NCBI RefSeq assembly: GCF_900156895.1
Contig: NZ_FTPD01000017.1
Span: 106,094-170,093, forward strand
Length of the DNA stretch: 64,000 bases
Direction: 5' to 3'
Origin: Mesorhizobium prunaredense
GTDB taxonomy: Bacteria > Pseudomonadota > Alphaproteobacteria > Rhizobiales > Rhizobiaceae
Shown here in pieces: positions 50,421-59,449 of this stretch. The notes below the pieces were generated by a model. That model was not told the origin of the DNA and searched no databases. It was given only the letters and a program-made list of their open reading frames with translations. Positions within the stretch are counted from its first letter, which is position 1. Every line of letters begins with the position of its first letter. A program made the translations under genes and the position numbers.

Positions 50421-50883
50421 CGAGGTTCAGGGTCCGATGCGTAAACGACAAGCAGGCGCTTTGCGCGTGGCAATCGCAACCCAAGACATGAAGGAGCTCA
50501 ATGCACATTTCGGGTCCGCCAAGCGCTTTGTCATCTACGATGTGACGCGCGAGGAATGGAACCTCGTGGAAGCCGTTGCCTTCGACGACGTCTCCGACGA
50601 AAGGGGGAAACATCGGACCGAGGGGGATGACCGCATCGCACCGAAGGTGGAAGCGCTGAAGGGCTGCCACCTCCTGTTTTGTCTGGCGATCGGCGGACCT
50701 TCGGCAGCCAAGCTTGTTTCGGCAAAGATCCATCCGATCAAGGTGCGGCAGCCTCAGAGTATCCAAGAGGTGCTGTTGCGTACGCAGATGATGCTCAGGA
50801 CGTGTCCTCCCCCGTGGCTGCGCAAGGTGCTGGCTGAGGCAGGTGTCGCGGAAAAGAAACCGTCCTTCGAGGAAGACGACTGA
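50386..50883 (+). CDS. nifX: NifX, cofactor-intermediate carrier
   Basis: NifX binds NifB-co and VK-cluster during FeMo-co assembly. The NifX core is clear: LRVAIATQDMKELNAHFGSAKRF, then HLLFCLAIGGPSAAKLV. I use GTG 50386, inside the end of nifN, because GCGGGAAG precedes it and RRLSLVTDE is part of the conserved N-terminus; an ATG at about 50436 would drop it. Confidence 0.9.
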   Translation: MGPVRRLSLVTDEVQGPMRKRQAGALRVAIATQDMKELNAHFGSAKRFVIYDVTREEWNLVEAVAFDDVSDERGKHRTEGDDRIAPKVEALKGCHLLFCLAIGGPSAAKLVSAKIHPIKVRQPQSIQEVLLRTQMMLRTCPPPWLRKVLAEAGVAEKKPSFEEDD

Positions 50884-50900
50884 AATGAGGAGAAGGCGAA

Positions 50901-51380
50901 ATGTCCGACCCTGCCGTTAGCCCTGCTGTCGCCGAGGACGAGATGGCGCTTGCCAGCCCGTTTCTCAAATGCCTCGTGCGGCTAATCCGTGCTCAGGACT
51001 CCTACGGGGCTTGGGAAGGCAAAGCGGACACCGAGCTGCTGGCCGCCTTCATCATCACTAAGGAACAGCGCCGTGCAATCCCGATCATCGGCGATCCCGA
51101 TCCGGACGTGCTGTGGAGGCTTGATATGTTTTACGCCGCCGTTGGGCTTGCGATCGAGGAGCGTTGCGGCCTGATGGCATCGCCGATGATGGAGCTGAGC
51201 CATGAAGGCTTTGGGCGCGTGCTTTTCACGGCGGGGCGGTTGGTCGCCCTCTCGAAGACGCTGCGCGACGTCCACCGGTTCGGCTTCGAGACGCTCCGCA
51301 AGCTCGCCGAGGCCGGCACCAAACTGGTCGGCGACGCAATCGCAGCCATCGAAACCTATCCCGAGGTAGCGCGCGCGTGA
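50901..51380 (+). CDS. NifX-associated protein (DUF269)
   Basis: A 159-residue DUF269 protein, almost always found right after nifX; function unknown. Marks are [34 protein letters not shown] and [14 protein letters not shown]. It is complete and lies 17 bp after nifX. A degraded copy of its C-terminal third occurs at 54440-54630, and the DUF683 gene usually next to it is displaced by more than 3 kb. Confidence 0.93.
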   Translation: MSDPAVSPAVAEDEMALASPFLKCLVRLIRAQDSYGAWEGKADTELLAAFIITKEQRRAIPIIGDPDPDVLWRLDMFYAAVGLAIEERCGLMASPMMELSHEGFGRVLFTAGRLVALSKTLRDVHRFGFETLRKLAEAGTKLVGDAIAAIETYPEVARA

Positions 51381-51488
51381 TGGGAGCAGGTGTCGAGCGA
51401 AGGGGTCATGGCAAGTCTTGAGCAGCCGCGATGGCCAGCCTGCGCAGCCGACGCGGTCCGGGCCGATGGGGCTCTTGAGGTAGCGCCG

Positions 51489-52193
51489 ATGAAGCCACTT
51501 GTCCTGATCTGTTCGCATGATACCGAGTTCTATCTGTTCCTGAGCCACATACTGGAGGTGGACGGCTTCGCCAGTGAGCCGGCAGGCGGCGCCAAGGAAG
51601 CGCTTGCATTGGCCGACGAACGGGAATTCAAGGCCGTGGTGCTGGACTGCGGGCCAGCGAGTATAACCGGGTCTGCAATCTGCGCCCGGCTCAAGCGCGA
51701 GCCCCGGACCGGCGGGCTGCCGATTATTGCCCTGATCGCGCCCGGCGCCGAGAACCAGCACCTCGATCTCCTGAAGGCTGGCATTGACGAGAGCTTTGTG
51801 CGGCCGATCGCCCCGGCCAAGCTGCTCGACTGTCTACGGGAGAGGCTGGCGCTGACGAAGCGGGGTGCGAATGGTCTTGAAAACGGCGGTTGGCTCTCTT
51901 GTGGCGGCCTCGAGATGAAGCTCGACGCCCACCGGGTTCGCGGCAATGGCCACGACATCCACCTCGGACCCATCGAGTTCAACGTGCTGCGGCTTATGAT
52001 TGAAGCTCCCGGGAAGGTCTTCAGCCGGGACGAACTTATTGGCGCGGCCTGGCCGCCCAATATCCATGTCGGTGCACGCACCGTCGATGTCCATATCAGC
52101 CGGATCAGAAAAGCCCTGAAAACGGCTTCGCCCGGCAGCGTCATTCGCACCGTCAGGTCGGCCGGCTATTCGCTCGAGAAGCCGGACGACTGA
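51489..52193 (+). CDS. OmpR-type regulator with degenerate receiver
   Basis: A 234-residue response-regulator-like protein. The C-terminal winged helix is normal (LGPIEFNVLRLMIEAPGKVFSRDEL, then VDVHISRIRKAL). The receiver keeps a phosphorylatable-looking aspartate (D53) but the acidic pocket is H10-D11, the switch Thr is replaced (ALIAPG), and the conserved Lys before Pro is Arg (R105-P106). It therefore probably works without phosphorylation. ATG 51489 follows GAGGTAG; GTG 51390 and ATG 51408 are in frame. It starts about 110 bp after the DUF269 gene and no kinase is near. Confidence 0.88.
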   Translation: MKPLVLICSHDTEFYLFLSHILEVDGFASEPAGGAKEALALADEREFKAVVLDCGPASITGSAICARLKREPRTGGLPIIALIAPGAENQHLDLLKAGIDESFVRPIAPAKLLDCLRERLALTKRGANGLENGGWLSCGGLEMKLDAHRVRGNGHDIHLGPIEFNVLRLMIEAPGKVFSRDELIGAAWPPNIHVGARTVDVHISRIRKALKTASPGSVIRTVRSAGYSLEKPDD

Positions 52194-52290
52194 ATCAAGT
52201 GCTGGGTGTGGTGCCACTCCCCTCCCGCGCGCGGTGAGCCGGTCCTGCGGCCTGAAACGCCCTAAACGAATACTTAGGAGAAGCAGGCAA

Positions 52291-53178
52291 ATGGCTTTTA
52301 AAAGCGTACTCTGTGTGACCGGCGCTGATAATTCCGATCAGGACGTCAGAACTGCCGCCGGCTTGTGTGCCGAAGTCGGCGCGCACCTTTCCGTACGGGT
52401 TATACTGCCTCCAATGCTCCTTATGTCCTATCCGTCGATCGGAGATGGTGTCCCCGAGTGGCCTGGAGGACGTGGACAGGCAATTGCCAGATTGAACGAT
52501 CGGTTTCGGCAAATCGATCGATTTACACAGGACGTGGCAAGACTGGAAAAACGCTCCAAAGATATCCAGAAACTGCTGAGAGCTATGTCACTCGCCTATG
52601 ACGTTGACACCGACTATTGCGATCCGGTCAGCCTCGGTGAAGTGGCACGACAGCGGGCGCGCTGCGCCGACCTCACGATCATCGGACCGGGCCTCCTCAA
52701 CGACGAGAATCTCGGACCTCCTGTGGTGAACGGCTGCTTGTTCGATACGGGAAGGCCGGTGCTCGTTGTGCCGGAGGGCGCTGAGGCCACCCTATGGCCA
52801 CGGCGCGTCCTGGTCGGTTGGGATTCGCGAGTCGAGGCGTCCCGTGCGGTTCGGGAAGCGCTGGGTCTCCTATGCGTTGCTGAGGAGGTTCGTGTCGCTC
52901 TGGTCGATCCGAAGGCGAACTACAACGGGAACGGCGCGGAGCCTGGAGCCGATATCGCTGCCTATCTGACTCGGCATGGTGCTCGGGTGTCGGTTGACCT
53001 ACTGCCAAGTGCTGGCAAACCGGCGGCCACGGTCCTTGCGCAGCACGCAATCGACACGTCTGCCGAAATGATAGTCATGGGCGCTTATGGCAGCCGTCGG
53101 CTGCGTGAGCGGCTCTTTGGCGGCGTGACGAGATGGATATTCGAGAAGCCGACATTGCCGCTGTTTTTGGCGCGCTGA
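52291..53178 (+). CDS. Universal stress protein (UspA family)
   Basis: A 295-residue Usp protein. The C-terminal half has the ATP-binding pattern G-X2-G-X9-G (GAYGSRRLRERLFGG); the N-terminal half is a second, more divergent Usp-like domain. TAGGAGAA precedes the ATG. It lies about 100 bp after the OmpR-like regulator and may share its transcript. Usp proteins are commonly induced in microaerobic cells; a role in bacteroids is inferred. Confidence 0.88.
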   Translation: MAFKSVLCVTGADNSDQDVRTAAGLCAEVGAHLSVRVILPPMLLMSYPSIGDGVPEWPGGRGQAIARLNDRFRQIDRFTQDVARLEKRSKDIQKLLRAMSLAYDVDTDYCDPVSLGEVARQRARCADLTIIGPGLLNDENLGPPVVNGCLFDTGRPVLVVPEGAEATLWPRRVLVGWDSRVEASRAVREALGLLCVAEEVRVALVDPKANYNGNGAEPGADIAAYLTRHGARVSVDLLPSAGKPAATVLAQHAIDTSAEMIVMGAYGSRRLRERLFGGVTRWIFEKPTLPLFLAR

Positions 53179-53892
53179 CTCGTTCCGGAGTGTCCATATG
53201 GACCGATCGAGTCCAACCTGCTGCGGCAATCTGTTTGAGAACCCTGGAGCGGTTTTTCCGCCGAGTAGAGGATCGACGGGGCTTGGCTTTGGACAATATC
53301 CGTATCCGCGACGCACCGAGCTTCACCCGTTGCCGCAGTTGTCGCGACTTTTCTGCGGTCTGGCATCAGCACAAGCAACCAAATGAGTGGAAGTCTCGAC
53401 CTTCAGTATGACCTCGGAAGGGCGCTGAGGACCGGCCTCCCTGCAGCGTGATCCAGATCATTAAGCATCCGCTACGCTCAGGAGGATTTGGGACGGCTGA
53501 ATGCGCGCCGCCATTCACCATTCTCTCCTACCGAAAGCTTCGTGGGCATGACGCGTGACTGGCGCTCATGTTCAGATCGCTTCCGCTGCGATAGAGGTCA
53601 AAAGCATCCAAATGTGAAATGATGTGAAAAATTATCCTCGAACAATACAGTGATGAAACAATAATCCACAAATATAAGATATATAGTTACGTTTATCCGC
53701 TCTCTGACGTGCCATAGTGCGGAAAGCAATTCTCGTGATTGTGTTTTCCACACGCTACGAGCACGGTAGCGACGGGCCGGCGACCCAGCGGAAGTTCAGC
53801 GTTTCACTTAGTCGGTGAGAAAGGGGCCGTGGGGCCATAGAAAAAAGCATCGGCTGCCGTCAAAGCAATCATCGCCCAGAAGGGATACAAAA
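53179..53892. other. Gene-free stretch with an AT-rich core
   Basis: About 700 bp between the Usp and phasin genes. A markedly AT-rich segment lies at about 53600-53710, unlike its surroundings. No TGT-N10-ACA or good -24/-12 element was found. Confidence 0.4.
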
Positions 53893-54317
53893 ATGACCAG
53901 AATCGAAGACAAAGCCATCGACGACAAAGCCGATGAAAACGTCAACTTCCTGGCATTGGACCCTGCCAAAGCCATGGATTTTCTCCAGGTGGTCACCAAA
54001 GAGGCCGACGAGCAGGCGACAGCAGCGCGTGCCAAAATCGCGTCGGATGCTCAGTACGCCGGACGACGGATTAAATTGATTGTCGAAACACAAAAGCCAA
54101 CCGCGACGAAATGTCGACGAAGACGGTTGCTGCATTGCGGGCCAACGCCGAGGCCGACGTCTCGCATCTCAAAGCGTTGGTCAGCGCCAAGTTGCCGTCG
54201 GAAGTTGTCGAGTTGCAGTCGAGTTTCCTCCGCAAGCGCCCCGAAATGTGGGTGGAGCAGGGCAGGGAGTTCCAGGTACTCATATCGAGAGCGCTATTTC
54301 CAGGCATTCATCGCTAA
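53893..54317 (+). pseudogene. Phasin-like protein broken by a frameshift
   Basis: The first frame gives MTRIEDKAIDD and AMDFLQVVTKEADEQATAAR up to about codon 70. Near 54095 the family continues only in another frame: MSTKTVAALRANAEADV, LKALVSAKLPSEVVELQ and MWVEQGREFQVL, typical of phasins that coat polyhydroxybutyrate granules. One added or lost base separates the halves. It may be a real mutation or a sequencing error. Confidence 0.65.
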
Positions 54318-54439
54318 GCCCAAGCCTCCAAGTTGTTTGACGTCTTTAGAGCGCCGAACAGAGGTCGGGGCAGCCGGAGTCTGATTATCCGGAGACCAGG
54401 AGTGGGGTTCATCTTCTCTGCTGAGGACCGCTCCTGACA

Positions 54440-54630
54440 TGGTATCGCCGATGATGGAGAGCAACCGAGGGCGGCGCAGGCCGCGCCCGGAGGTTGCGTT
54501 CTGTCTAAGCGCTTACGGCACCCGCCGGTTCGGCTTCGAGGCGTTCTGCACATTGGCCAAGGCCGACACGAAAATGGCCGGCGACCCGATCACTTCGCAT
54601 CCAAGCGCCGAGCTGGCCCGGGCACGATGA
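54440..54630 (+). pseudogene. Degraded C-terminal fragment of a DUF269 gene
   Basis: The frame reads SPMMESNRGRRR then YGTRRFGFEAFCTLAKADTK, which lines up with [13 protein letters not shown] and [18 protein letters not shown] of the intact DUF269 gene at 50901-51380. The N-terminal two thirds are absent. It stands directly before the DUF683 gene, where the intact gene would be expected. Confidence 0.75.
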
Positions 54631-54648
54631 AAGCGATTATTCGAGGGG

Positions 54649-54855
54649 ATGATGTCGAACTTTGAGGATCTGCAGAACAAAGTCCGCAAGCTGCAGTCGC
54701 GCGCGGGGAATGCGAAGATGTCATTGCACGACCTTGCCGAGGATCTCCCAGTCAACTGGACCGAGATCAAGGCGGTCGCCGAAAAGACATTCGAGATTTT
54801 TGCCGAGTTGGATGCAGCCAAGACAGAGCTCGCTTCCTGGGAGCGTTCACGATGA
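54649..54855 (+). CDS. CCE_0567-type small protein (DUF683)
   Basis: A 68-residue helical-hairpin protein: VRKLQSRAGNAKMSLHDLAEDLP and AELDAAKTELASWE. The family is nif-linked and normally sits between DUF269 and fdxB; its role is not established. The stop overlaps the fdxB start by four bases. Confidence 0.9.
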   Translation: MMSNFEDLQNKVRKLQSRAGNAKMSLHDLAEDLPVNWTEIKAVAEKTFEIFAELDAAKTELASWERSR

Positions 54856-55169
54856 CGATCGCCTTCGTCACACGCGACGGCTCCAGATGGATGCCGGAAT
54901 ATCTGACTTCTATCGATGGCAAGACCTGCATTGGCTGCGGACGCTGCTTCAAGGTCTGCTCGCGCGAGGTCATGCATCTTCACGGCGTTGATGACGCGGG
55001 TGTAATCCTTGGTCCCTGCGACGACCAGGATGATGACTTCGATGGCGAGCTCAATCGCATGATCATGGTCGTTGATCATGCCGGCCGCTGCATAGGCTGC
55101 GGGGCCTGCGCCCGCGTCTGCCCAAAGAATTGCCAGACCCATGTCGCGGCCGACCAGATCGCGGCATGA
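54852..55169 (+). CDS. fdxB: Nif-specific ferredoxin III (FdxB)
   Basis: A 105-residue ferredoxin with two C-X2-C-X2-C-X3-C sets (CIGCGRCFKVC and CIGCGACARVC) and the FdxB opening ending SIDGKTC. It probably carries electrons for nitrogenase or cofactor assembly. Confidence 0.93.
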   Translation: MTIAFVTRDGSRWMPEYLTSIDGKTCIGCGRCFKVCSREVMHLHGVDDAGVILGPCDDQDDDFDGELNRMIMVVDHAGRCIGCGACARVCPKNCQTHVAADQIAA

Positions 55170-55209
55170 GCAGCTTGATTTGACGAGACGAAAAACCAGG
55201 AGAACGCCA

Positions 55210-55533
55210 TTGCGCTTCATAACCTTTTTCCGGCTCCAGGGCCTGGTCCTCTTCGGCAGCGCTGTGACTGTCTACATCGCTTCGCATTCGATCCGCGCAG
55301 TCGTCGTTGCAATGCTGGCCTGTTTGCTGCTGCTTCAAATGGTCTATTTCGCAAGCGTGCTCTTTCTGGTCCGGCGGTCCGGCGGCGCTGACAAAACTGG
55401 TCAAAGCGCTGGCGTTTCCGGCAGTTCCCAGAAATTTCGATGCCAGTCCCCAAATGATGATGAGGTTAGGGATGAATCTCCAGATGTGCTCCTACGCAAC
55501 CCGATGCTCGGCATATCGCTGCTCATCCCGTGA
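55210..55533 (+). CDS. ExoX-like exopolysaccharide repressor
   Basis: A small membrane protein: two hydrophobic helices (LQGLVLFGSAVTVYIAS and VVVAMLACLLLLQMVYFASV) and a hydrophilic tail. This fits the ExoX/Psi family that lowers exopolysaccharide synthesis. The TTG at 55210 follows CCAGGAG at good spacing. It lies 40 bp after fdxB, so it may share nif expression and shut down polysaccharide in bacteroids; that is inference. Confidence 0.65.
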   Translation: MRFITFFRLQGLVLFGSAVTVYIASHSIRAVVVAMLACLLLLQMVYFASVLFLVRRSGGADKTGQSAGVSGSSQKFRCQSPNDDEVRDESPDVLLRNPMLGISLLIP

Positions 55534-55705
55534 GCCGCCGTGCCAAGATCAGAGGCCAGTTCATCTCGTTTGATCAACCATGAACGGTGAGGCGATTGTT
55601 TGAAGGGATACTTGGGACTGTCAGAGGCGACTGTATTCCGGCCGATCTAAGCCGGAGGATGCAGTGTTCGGCTCCATCGGTATTGGCGTCGATCGCCGTA
55701 ACGCC
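55534..55705. other. Short gap upstream of the acdS promoter
   Basis: No gene seen. TGT-TTGAAGGGAT-ACT near 55595 is one base off a NifA site and lies about 95 bp before the sigma-54 element. Confidence 0.4.
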
Positions 55706-55721
55706 CGGCACGCGGATTGCT
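55706..55721 (+). promoter_or_regulatory. sigma-54 promoter for acdS
   Basis: CGGCACG-CGGA-TTGCT with exact GG-N10-GC spacing, about 140 bp before acdS. In Mesorhizobium loti acdS is reported to depend on NifA2, which this agrees with. Confidence 0.75.
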
Positions 55722-55858
55722 TCATCTCGATCGAACGAGACCGCTGGCGATAATGATGAGGCTCACTGCACCGTCTCAGAACATCGCTGGCTTCAAACAA
55801 GAACGCCATCTCAGGCTGGAGCTGGTTCAGGCGCAATGGCCGCTTTCTGGAGAAAACA

Positions 55859-56872
55859 TTGCTGACAAAGTTCGAACGCTATCCGCTCACCTTCGGGCCT
55901 ACACCCATCGAGAAGCTCGAGCGCCTCGGCAAGCTTCTCGGAGACAAGGTGGAAATCTACGCCAAACGCGAGGACTGCAACTCCGGTCTCGCCTTCGGCG
56001 GAAACAAGCTGCGCAAGCTCGAATACATCGTTCCCGATGCGATCGCGCTAGATGCCGATACGCTCGTCACCGTCGGCGGCGTGCAGTCCAATCACACGCG
56101 GATGGTCGCTGCGGTCGCCGCCAAGATCGGCATGAATTGTCTGCTGGTCCAGGAGAGCTGGGTACCACATGAGGATGTCGTCTATGACCGGGTCGGCAAC
56201 ATTCTCTTGAGCCGCCTCATGGGAGCAGAGGTGAATATGGTCGACGAGTACTTTGACATTGGTATCAGCCGCAGCTGGGAAAAAGCAGTCTACGAGGTCA
56301 AGGCAAGGGGCGGCAGACCTTATCCGATACCAGCCGGCGCGTCAGTTCACCCGAATGGCGGCCTTGGCTATGTGGGGTTCGCAGAGGAAGTGCGCGCTCA
56401 GGAGAAACAGCTTGGGTTTGTCTTCGACTACATCGTCGCTTGCACGGTCACCGGTTCAACGCATGCCGGCATGCTCGTCGGGTTCGCCAAGGACGGTCGA
56501 CAGCGCACGGTGGTAGGTATCGATGCATCTGCCACCCCCGCCCAGACCAGAGCGCAGGTGCTTGGCATTGCCCAACATACAGCGGCGCTCATCGAGCTCG
56601 AAACGGAAATCGTCGAGGATGACGTCGTGTTGCTCGAGGACTACGCGGGCCCCTGTTATGGCGTTCCGTCCGAGGAAACCAAGGAGGCCATTCGCCTGTG
56701 TGCGCGGCTTGAGGGGATGATTACGGATCCCGTTTACGAGGGCAAATCGATGCAAGGGATGATCGACCTCATCCAGAAAGGCTTCTTTCCGGAGGGATCG
56801 AGGGTGCTATTCGCCCATCTCGGCGGCGGGCCCGCGATCAACGGTTATGGCTACATGTTCCGCAATGGCTGA
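55859..56872 (+). CDS. acdS: ACC deaminase AcdS
   Basis: A PLP enzyme that breaks the ethylene precursor ACC into 2-oxobutyrate and ammonia, lowering ethylene in nodules. The 337-residue protein has FGGNKLRKL (PLP lysine, K50), [10 protein letters not shown], and the deaminase-type glutamate in EGMITDP and leucine in AHLGGGP that separate it from D-cysteine desulfhydrase. TTG 55859 follows GGAG. Confidence 0.95.
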   Translation: MLTKFERYPLTFGPTPIEKLERLGKLLGDKVEIYAKREDCNSGLAFGGNKLRKLEYIVPDAIALDADTLVTVGGVQSNHTRMVAAVAAKIGMNCLLVQESWVPHEDVVYDRVGNILLSRLMGAEVNMVDEYFDIGISRSWEKAVYEVKARGGRPYPIPAGASVHPNGGLGYVGFAEEVRAQEKQLGFVFDYIVACTVTGSTHAGMLVGFAKDGRQRTVVGIDASATPAQTRAQVLGIAQHTAALIELETEIVEDDVVLLEDYAGPCYGVPSEETKEAIRLCARLEGMITDPVYEGKSMQGMIDLIQKGFFPEGSRVLFAHLGGGPAINGYGYMFRNG

Positions 56873-57075
56873 TGGTCGACAGATGTGATGCGGTCTCTGG
56901 CCGATGCGCTCGAAGTTTGTGTAAATCGGCTCAGCAAAATCGGGAAGCCGGCAGCTTAGGCTGCCAAGGCGTAGATGGCCGCGTTCCCTCAGTGGGCCTA
57001 GCAGGCGGTGTCAAGAAAGCCAAAGCACACCATCGTGGCGCTTCGCAGGATTTAAGAAGGCAGGAGTCATTACCA

Positions 57076-57918
57076 GTGATTTTGGCGGAACTTCGCTCAG
57101 CAATCCCAGCCGGCAGGGTTTTGGAGATAACGACGACCATAGGATGCATCGTGGGGTGTTCATATTGTCCGCAGGACAAGTTCGCTGACCGGCAAAGAAA
57201 AGTATCTCATGCGAAGCATCTACGCCTTGAAGATTTCAAGCGATGTCTGGCGCGCGTACCAACTTCCGTCGACATTGGTTTTGCGGGGTACTCCGAGCCT
57301 TGGCTCAATCCGGACTGCACCGAAATGGTGGAGCATGCTTTCGCCAAGGGCCACGGCATCAGGATCTTTACGACGCTGGTGGGAATGAACAAGGAGGATC
57401 TGCAACGCTTGCGAGCCCTGCGCTTGGGCGTGTTCGTGGTCCACGTTTTCGATGATGGCACCTACATGAACAGCCGCCTAGTCGGAAACAAGTATCGCGA
57501 TCTGGTTCGTCAGCTCGTCGACGCGGAGATCCCTTCGATCCAATTCGTGGTTTTGGGCGAGCCCCACCCAGATGTAGTCGACATTATTCCTGCCAAAGCT
57601 CTGGTTCAGGCGCGGCCCGTCAGCAGCAGGGGTGGAAGCGTCGACCCCCGGATCGTTGCACCACGCCAGCCAGTGGTCGGAGCGCTTACCTGCGTTGATG
57701 AACGACAGTATCGGAATGTCCTTCTTCCAAACGGCGACGTTACCCTCTGCTCCATGGATTTCGAACGACGTCACGTATTGGGCAACCTTCTATGTGATGG
57801 TTACTCCGATCTGTTTGGAAAGCCAGTGTTCTGCGAGATCGTCGATCGCATGAATGGAGCGGATGGTTTTCTGCTTTGCAGGATGTGTGAATTTGCCGAT
57901 CCAAACGACCGGACCTGA
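57076..57918 (+). CDS. Radical SAM protein with SPASM-like tail
   Basis: A 280-residue radical SAM enzyme: the cluster motif C-X3-C-X2-C is at 24-31 (CIVGCSYC) with GFAGYSEPWLNPD for the next strand. The tail holds further cysteines (TCVDERQ, LCSMDFERR, LLCRMCEFADP) as in SPASM auxiliary-cluster domains. GTG 57076 follows AGGAGT; the longer frame from 56872 has no family homology at its start. It stands 200 bp after acdS. SPASM enzymes often modify peptides or sugars; the substrate is unknown. Confidence 0.85.
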   Translation: MILAELRSAIPAGRVLEITTTIGCIVGCSYCPQDKFADRQRKVSHAKHLRLEDFKRCLARVPTSVDIGFAGYSEPWLNPDCTEMVEHAFAKGHGIRIFTTLVGMNKEDLQRLRALRLGVFVVHVFDDGTYMNSRLVGNKYRDLVRQLVDAEIPSIQFVVLGEPHPDVVDIIPAKALVQARPVSSRGGSVDPRIVAPRQPVVGALTCVDERQYRNVLLPNGDVTLCSMDFERRHVLGNLLCDGYSDLFGKPVFCEIVDRMNGADGFLLCRMCEFADPNDRT

Positions 57919-57930
57919 CTGATGCCGGCC

Positions 57931-57951
57931 GACCGCCCGAGAGGGCGGGTC
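57931..57951. terminator. Hairpin between convergent genes
   Basis: GACCGCCC-GAGA-GGGCGGGTC, six perfect GC pairs with a tetraloop, between the radical SAM gene and the oppositely oriented dehydratase remnant. No T-run. Probably a bidirectional terminator. Confidence 0.45.
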
Positions 57952-58005
57952 TGCGGATGCGGATGGCCCAAGATGCACCTACTCGCGAAGTATCGTGTTT
58001 TCACG

Positions 58006-58900
58006 TCACGCTAGCATGATCCCGTAGGCGCGGCAGTCAGCCTCGACCATTTCTGAGACGAGCTCGTCGAAACTGGTCTTCGGCTTCCAACCGAGCTTGG
58101 TGGCTGCCTTGGAGGCATCGCCCATCAGCAGGTCAACCTCTGTCGGACGGAAATAGCGTTTGTCGATCCGGTTCAGCGCTTGATTGCTCATGCGTTCACG
58201 GCCCACCTCGTCAACGCCTTTGCCCTCCCAGACGATCTCCTTTCGACTCGCCTGAAGGCAGCCTCGACAAAAGCTGCGGAACGTATGTGTCTCGCGGGTT
58301 GCGAGCACGAAATCGTCAGGTTCATGATGCTGCAAGATGCGCCACATCCCCTCGACATAGTCGCGCGCCGAGCCCCAGTCGCGCTTTGCTTCCAAGTTTC
58401 CGAGATAGAAGCAATCCTGTTTTCCCGCCACGATCGCAGCCACCGCACGCGTGACCTTGCGCGTGATGAAAGTTTCGCCGCGCGTCGGCCCTTCGTGATT
58501 GAACAGTATGCCGTTGCTTGCATAGAGCCCGTATGCCTCGCGGTAGTTCACGGTGATCCAGTAGGCGTACAGCTTCGCCATCGCATAGGGGAGCGTGGAT
58601 AAAACGGGGTGGTCTCGTGCTGCGGGACCCCTGGACCGAACCGAAAAGTTCGGACGTGGAGGCCTGGTAGAACCGCGTTTTGTTCTCAAGACGAAGAATG
58701 CGGATCGCTTCCAGCAGCCGCAGCGTGCCGAGCGCATCGGCATTGGCGGTGTATTTGGGGGTCTCAAAAGAGACCTGAACGTGGCTTTGCGCAGCCAGAT
58801 TATAGATTTCGTCGGGCTGCGTTTCCTGCAGGAGACGGATCAGATTTGTCGCACCCGTCATATCTAGCGCCGGTGCGCCAAGGTCCAATGATCGCCGCCG
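58006..58900 (-). pseudogene. gmd: Broken GDP-mannose 4,6-dehydratase
   Basis: The C-terminal half is intact in one frame: [50 protein letters not shown] and [18 protein letters not shown]. The middle lies in another frame ([33 protein letters not shown]), the switch being near 58610-58640. The N-terminal nucleotide-binding region is missing, replaced by an IS110 remnant near 58900. The enzyme would make GDP-fucose precursors for Nod factor or polysaccharide (NoeL-like). Confidence 0.8.
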
Positions 58901-59140
58901 CTCGTAGATCGACCAGGCGCAGAAGCAAGTAGAGCAGCTGCTGGCGTTTGCGGCGCAGGTCGTCGGCTCCGGATTCCCGAGCCCGGACCAGCTCGCGGAC
59001 AGCCTCATGGACGACGTCCAGTACCCACACCCCGGTCAGTACGCCCGCCCGATGCAGCCGCGCCAGATAGACCGCGTCCCTTAGGTTCGTCTTGATGCGC
59101 TCGCCCGAGCGCGCTTCGGAATTAGGGGCGCAACCCCCGT
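58900..59140 (-). mobile_element. IS110-family transposase fragment
   Basis: The minus strand reads RSGERIKTNLRDAVYLARLHRAG, then [23 protein letters not shown], the conserved start of the IS110 middle region. Only about 80 codons remain. It adjoins the truncated dehydratase. Confidence 0.75.
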
Positions 59141-59449
59141 GGGCCCTGTTGCACAAGCCGAAGTGTTCCATCCGGCCGCCTTGATGGGCTGCGTAGGACC
59201 AGACTCTGCGAGCGCTGCATCTCCTTGCATTTCGGAAAAAAACGCTCGTTTCCTGCGTTCGCCCAGGATGATTTGCATAGGGCTGACCACATGTGCTGCT
59301 ATATTTGTGAACCGCGCGTCTGGCGCTCCGATGTTGAGAAGTCCCGAAACGTCACGGTGTAAACTCGCCGCGAGACATTGTCGCGCACGCGGCGTGATGA
59401 ACTTTGAGACCGTTCTTTGTTCCTCAAGACCCAAGACAGAAGTCTGATC
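59141..59449. other. Upstream stretch of the metallophosphoesterase
   Basis: No gene, sigma-54 element or NifA site was seen. The left edge reads like an insertion-sequence end. Confidence 0.3.
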
